Of a stretch of DNA of 17,501 nucleotides, positions 14,080-17,501 are shown piece after piece. Every line of letters starts with the position of its first letter. Position 1 is the stretch's first letter. Origin of the DNA: JANMEX01 sp031423755 (lineage in GTDB: Bacteria; Pseudomonadota; Alphaproteobacteria; Rhizobiales; Rhizobiaceae); the NCBI GenBank assembly GCA_031423755.1, contig JANPGC010000027.1:1-17501 (forward strand), given 5' to 3'. The notes beneath the pieces are model-generated. The model was not told where the DNA came from. It searched no databases and worked only from the letters and a program-made list of their open reading frames with translations. Position numbers and translations under genes: made by a program.

Positions 14080-15129
14080 ATGAAGTCAAACCTACAAAAT
14101 GATCGCCCGTCGATGGCCGTGGCTTGGCGAAGCCCGACAATCCATGAGATCGCCGCCACTTCAGGTGTCGGCACCGCTACGGTTGATCGCGTTCTGAATG
14201 GACGGACCGGCGTGCGCGAGGCGACGCGGCTGCGCGTGTTGCAGGCGGTGGACAAGCTCTCCAGACCGGAAGCCGCCGCCGCGCCTGCCCGCAGCTGGCG
14301 GATCGCCTTCCTCTCGGAATCCGGCCCGAGCTTCAACCAAACGCTCGACGCAGCGATATCGCGCTACGGCAATAACAATCCCGGCAACAGCTACATGTTT
14401 ACTGGCTTGGCATCGTCAAGGGTGGACACCATCAAATTCGCCAATCTCATCGAACGCACGGCGGAAGAATGCGACGGGCTTGTCATTGTGGCGCGCGAGG
14501 ATCTGACGATCAACCGGGCTATCCGCAATGTCATCGCACGCAAGAAGCCAATTATCTGCCTAACAACTGACTTGCCCGCTTCGGGACGCGCCGCTTTTGT
14601 CGGCAGCGACCAAATTGCCGCCGGTTCAACCGCCGCCTGCCTGATGGGCAGGACCCTTGGGCCGCGAGGCGGCAAGATTCTGCTTGTCTATTCGCTTCCC
14701 TACCGCGCCCAGGAAGAGCGCGAGCTCGGCTTCCGGCGCGTGCTGCGCTCCGAATTCAGCCATCTGGAGATCGACGACCGCGTCAACTCCAACGACGACA
14801 ATGAGCATTCCTACCGCCATGTCATGGAGTATATCGAACGTCACGGAGCCCCTGCAGGAATCTACAACACGGTTGGTGGCAATCTTGGCATAGGCCGGGC
14901 GTTGCGAGACAATGGCCTCGACAAAAGCGTGGTGTTCATCGGCCACGAGTTGAACGCCAATTCCCGTCTGCTGCTGGAAGGCGGCGAGATGGACTTTGTC
15001 ATCGGGCACGATGTTGATGCGGAAGTGGCGCAGAGCGCACGGGCTCTCAGCACGCTTCTTGAAGGCAAGGCATTCCCGGAGATCGACCAGGTTCCCGTGC
15101 GCATCTACGCGAAGTACAATTGCGCCTGA
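14080..15129 (+). CDS. LacI-family transcriptional regulator
   Basis: DNA-binding repressor of 349 residues from the ATG at 14080. The N-terminal helix-turn-helix is TIHEIAATSGVGTATVDRVLNG (about 20-41), with the Asp-for-Ser form (TVDRVLN) seen in several alphaproteobacterial LacI proteins. It is followed by the hinge VREATRLRVLQAVDKL and a periplasmic-binding-protein-like effector domain (WRIAFLSESGPSFNQTLDAAI, DGLVIVAREDL, ICLTTDLP, GGKILLVYSLPYRAQEERELGFR, YNTVGGNLGIGRAL, FIGHELNANSRLLLEGGEMDFVIGHD). The start is uncertain: ATG 14053 adds nine residues but begins inside candidate operator 2, and ATG 14113 is also possible. It is divergent from the seven-gene operon and is its likely regulator, with the imported compound or a product as effector. 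Confidence 0.88.
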   Translation: MKSNLQNDRPSMAVAWRSPTIHEIAATSGVGTATVDRVLNGRTGVREATRLRVLQAVDKLSRPEAAAAPARSWRIAFLSESGPSFNQTLDAAISRYGNNNPGNSYMFTGLASSRVDTIKFANLIERTAEECDGLVIVAREDLTINRAIRNVIARKKPIICLTTDLPASGRAAFVGSDQIAAGSTAACLMGRTLGPRGGKILLVYSLPYRAQEERELGFRRVLRSEFSHLEIDDRVNSNDDNEHSYRHVMEYIERHGAPAGIYNTVGGNLGIGRALRDNGLDKSVVFIGHELNANSRLLLEGGEMDFVIGHDVDAEVAQSARALSTLLEGKAFPEIDQVPVRIYAKYNCA

Positions 15130-15181
15130 CAGGGTGATGCAGGCGCTGCCGTCAGCAAACGACCGTGCGCGTCGCCCGAAT

Positions 15182-15212
15182 GCATTTCTTCCCCCGCGCG
15201 GGGGATGAATGC
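15182..15212 (+). terminator. GC-rich hairpin after the LacI regulator
   Basis: GCATT (15182-15186) pairs with AATGC (15208-15212), and CCCCC (15191-15195) with GGGGG (15200-15204) around a GCGC loop, with a small internal loop between the stems. It starts 53 bases past the regulator's stop and ends 65 bases before the RTX gene. No T tract follows, so termination is plausible but unproven. Confidence 0.45.
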
Positions 15213-15277
15213 CGCGGATATGGATGTAACATGCGCGAGCGCGCTTTCAGATGGTGCGTGGCTCAGGAGTGTCTTAA

Positions 15278-17501
15278 ATGACCACGACCCCGACGATCTG
15301 GAAGTCAACGTTCACCGCCAATATCGGCGCGACGGGGGGCGGGCAGACTGTTCCCCGCACGATTGGCCTTGCCAACGGCAATTTTCTTACTGTTTGGGAA
15401 GATACCACCAACGGCACAGGCGCCGGCATCGATATCGTGGGCCGATTGTTCACGCCCGAGGGCATCGCCATCGGGTTGCCCTTCCAGATTAATTCGGCAG
15501 TCGTTGCTTCCGACGAAACCGGGCCAAAAATCGTCGCAATGCCGGACGGAGGCTATGTCGTCGCCTACGGCAGCTACCTTGAGGCGCTCGGCGGGTTTAT
15601 CGGCATTGAGCGTTTTGATGCGAACGGCCTATCTGTTTCCAGTAAGTTTATCACCGATCCATATTCCAGCATGACCAAATGGGAGATCACTGCTGACGGC
15701 CTCGGCAACTACACCGTGGTCTACGAAAAGCTGGCGTCCCATGACTTGCCATATCCGCAAGTGGGCACGTACCTGTCGCAAGACATTTTTGCGACGACCT
15801 ACAATTATCTGACCAACGCGGCGGGTCCGGAAACTGCCCTGGTGGCGCAGAATTCCGGCGAGAAGGACGATCTCGGCGCGATCGACTCGTTCGCAAGCGG
15901 CAAGTTGATCACTTTCTACAATGAGCCTGACTATGACTTCTTCGGCAACAAGGCAGACACGGTGGAGTTTTCCATTATTGATCCCGTCACCGGAGTTCGC
16001 ACGCGAAACCCGGTCGAGATTGATGGACCGGACTGGGACGACGACGCGTACGCGATAGATGTGGCATGTCTCGCCTACGGACCGTTTGTGCTGCTCTACA
16101 GTTTAAACGGGGCCTATGTGTTTCGGATCGGTGCTGACGAAGCATCCGGCACAGCGATCAGCTCAAGGAACACAGTTGCCACCTTTGGCGGGCTTGGCGG
16201 CGCACGCGTGGTGGCGATGGACGAAGGCGGGTTCTTCATTGAATGGCTGGAGACCAACGCCCACATCCTCTACGGCCAGCGCTATGCCGCGACCGGCGCA
16301 CCCATCGGCGCGCTGTTGATCATTGCCAACAATGTCGGGTCAATTGGTGAAACCGACATGTCAATGACCTCCGATGGCCGCATCCTTGTGCCATTCAGAG
16401 ATACAAACGGTGAAGTCGGTGAAGTGATACTCGATCCCCGCGAGAACATTATTTATGGCACAGACCTCGGCGAGGCGCTGACCGCGCAGACAACAAGTTC
16501 GGAAATCTATGGCTTTGACGGCGATGACAGCCTTTACGGTCAAAACGGCAGCGACAGGCTCGATGGCGGCTTGAGGCTTGATACCCTCTACGGCGGCAAT
16601 GGCAATGACACCTTCGTTCTCAACGACGCCAACAGATTCACCTCTTATGCCTATGATACTGTTATCGAATTTGTCAACGGCGGCATTGATACGATCGAAG
16701 TGATGTCATTCTACAGGGAAGGCAAGTCATCGATCATTCCGAGCGGCTACACCCTTCCCGAGAATGTGGAATACGGCCGCATCATGGGCGTCGATACATT
16801 CTGGCTCTTTGGAAATTCGATGAACAACAGCTTGACTGGCAATGGCGCCAACAATGTTCTTGATGGCAAGGCAGGGGCCGATGTCATGAGCGGCGGGTTG
16901 GGAAATGATGAGTATTTTATAGATGCCGTGTCGGATGCGGTCGTAGAATTTTCGGGACAAGGCGTATCCGACCATGTCTTTACAGCGCTGAGCTACACAC
17001 TTGGCTATGGTCAGGAAATCGAGCTGTTGTCGACAACTGACGATGCCGGAGCGGCGGCCATCAATCTGACCGGCAATGCGTTCGCCCAGACCATAACCGG
17101 CAACGCCGGAGCCAACGTGCTCAATGGCGGCTTAGATGCCGTAAAGGACGTATTGATAGGCCTTGGCGGCAACGACACTTACATCATCAACACCAGCAGC
17201 GACAACATAGTCGAGGCCGTTGGCGGCGGCACGGCGGACCGGGCGCGGGCGAGCGTGTCGTTTGTGCTTGGCGTTGGCGACAACATCGAGTTTCTGGAGA
17301 CCGCCAATGCGGCGGGCAACGCAAATCTCAATCTGACCGGCAACGAGTTTGCCCAGTCTATCACGGGCAATGCGGGCAACAATGTGCTGACTGGCGGCGG
17401 CAATGCCGACACGATGACCGGCCTTGGCGGCAATGACAGCTACGGGGTCGACAATGCGCTTGATCAGGTGATCGAGGCGGTTGGCGGCGGCATTGACCGG
17501 G
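15278..17501 (+). CDS. RTX-type calcium-binding secreted protein (3' end beyond window)
   Basis: An open frame of at least 741 codons runs from the ATG at 15278, with AGGAG eight bases upstream, to the window edge without a stop. There is no N-terminal signal peptide, as expected for type I secretion with a C-terminal signal. Residues 1 to about 400 contain blade-like repeats (LANGNFLTVWED at 31-42, MPDGGYVVAYGSY at 88-100, DGLGNYTVVYE, MDEGGFFIEWLE, each followed by strand-rich segments such as GIERFDANG and GQRYAATG), suggesting a beta-propeller. Residues about 412-447 hold RTX-like nonapeptides (GFDGDDSLY, GQNGSDRLD, GGLRLDTLY, GGNGNDTFV). From about residue 510, modules of 87-89 residues repeat (LTGN.FAQ.ITGNAG.NVL.GG, then GLGGNDTY, then IVEAVGGG). 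These bind calcium and fold outside the cell. Function, whether adhesin, enzyme carrier or surface layer, is unknown because the C-terminus is missing. Confidence 0.9.
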   Translation, partial: MTTTPTIWKSTFTANIGATGGGQTVPRTIGLANGNFLTVWEDTTNGTGAGIDIVGRLFTPEGIAIGLPFQINSAVVASDETGPKIVAMPDGGYVVAYGSYLEALGGFIGIERFDANGLSVSSKFITDPYSSMTKWEITADGLGNYTVVYEKLASHDLPYPQVGTYLSQDIFATTYNYLTNAAGPETALVAQNSGEKDDLGAIDSFASGKLITFYNEPDYDFFGNKADTVEFSIIDPVTGVRTRNPVEIDGPDWDDDAYAIDVACLAYGPFVLLYSLNGAYVFRIGADEASGTAISSRNTVATFGGLGGARVVAMDEGGFFIEWLETNAHILYGQRYAATGAPIGALLIIANNVGSIGETDMSMTSDGRILVPFRDTNGEVGEVILDPRENIIYGTDLGEALTAQTTSSEIYGFDGDDSLYGQNGSDRLDGGLRLDTLYGGNGNDTFVLNDANRFTSYAYDTVIEFVNGGIDTIEVMSFYREGKSSIIPSGYTLPENVEYGRIMGVDTFWLFGNSMNNSLTGNGANNVLDGKAGADVMSGGLGNDEYFIDAVSDAVVEFSGQGVSDHVFTALSYTLGYGQEIELLSTTDDAGAAAINLTGNAFAQTITGNAGANVLNGGLDAVKDVLIGLGGNDTYIINTSSDNIVEAVGGGTADRARASVSFVLGVGDNIEFLETANAAGNANLNLTGNEFAQSITGNAGNNVLTGGGNADTMTGLGGNDSYGVDNALDQVIEAVGGGIDR
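16805..17501 (+). repeat. Tandem 87-89-residue RTX modules
   Basis: Three successive units begin at 16805 (LFGNSMNNSLTGNGANNVLDG), 17066 (LTGNAFAQTITGNAGANVLN) and 17333 (LTGNEFAQSITGNAGNNVLT). Unit 1 is 261 bases, unit 2 is 267, and unit 3 is cut by the window end. Units 2 and 3 are much closer to each other in DNA than either is to unit 1, which points to recent duplication or recombination within the gene. Confidence 0.8.

Overview
The window is GC-rich alphaproteobacterial DNA, most likely from a member of the Hyphomicrobiales (Rhizobium/Mesorhizobium relatives). The reasons are the gene families present: a rhizobial-style RTX protein, an OmpR-type winged-helix/TPR regulator, a ribose-class ABC operon with a single-domain ATPase, and an IolG-like dehydrogenase. 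This placement is inference from gene content, since no rRNA or phylogenetic marker is present. I see no tRNA, rRNA, insertion sequence or CRISPR array.

Left part (1-4987). A leader region with a perfect 13-bp inverted repeat precedes an amylosucrase/sucrose hydrolase family gene (275-2221, +). That gene converges, with only 3 bp between stop codons, on a membrane acyltransferase-3 gene (2225-3397, -). The acyltransferase is divergent from an agmatinase gene, speB (3512-4480, +). A small secreted protein of unknown function follows (4544-4987, -). It is divergent from a winged-helix/TPR regulator (5181-6719, +) that has a near-consensus sigma-70 promoter.

Centre (6744-15129). A seven-gene minus-strand operon is read from right to left: periplasmic binding protein, permease, single-domain ATPase, a sterol-desaturase/fatty-acid-hydroxylase family membrane protein, an IolG-like Gfo/Idh/MocA dehydrogenase, a PanB-like (ketopantoate hydroxymethyltransferase fold) protein, and a hydroxypyruvate-isomerase-like TIM barrel. 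A divergent LacI-family regulator (14080-15129, +) sits at its head, and two palindromes in the shared control region look like its operators. The layout is that of a complete import-plus-catabolism unit for a small polyol, cyclitol or sugar-acid-like compound. The enzyme set matches no pathway I know. The PanB-like protein has lost the residues that bind metal in PanB. The dehydrogenase has Asn where IolG has its catalytic Asp. A membrane di-iron oxygenase is an odd partner for a sugar ABC transporter. This is the best candidate in the window for an undescribed system.

Right end (15278-17501). After a GC-rich hairpin, a long reading frame runs off the window without a stop. It encodes a secreted RTX protein with a propeller-like N-terminal half, a short block of RTX nonapeptides, and then tandem modules of about 87-89 residues.
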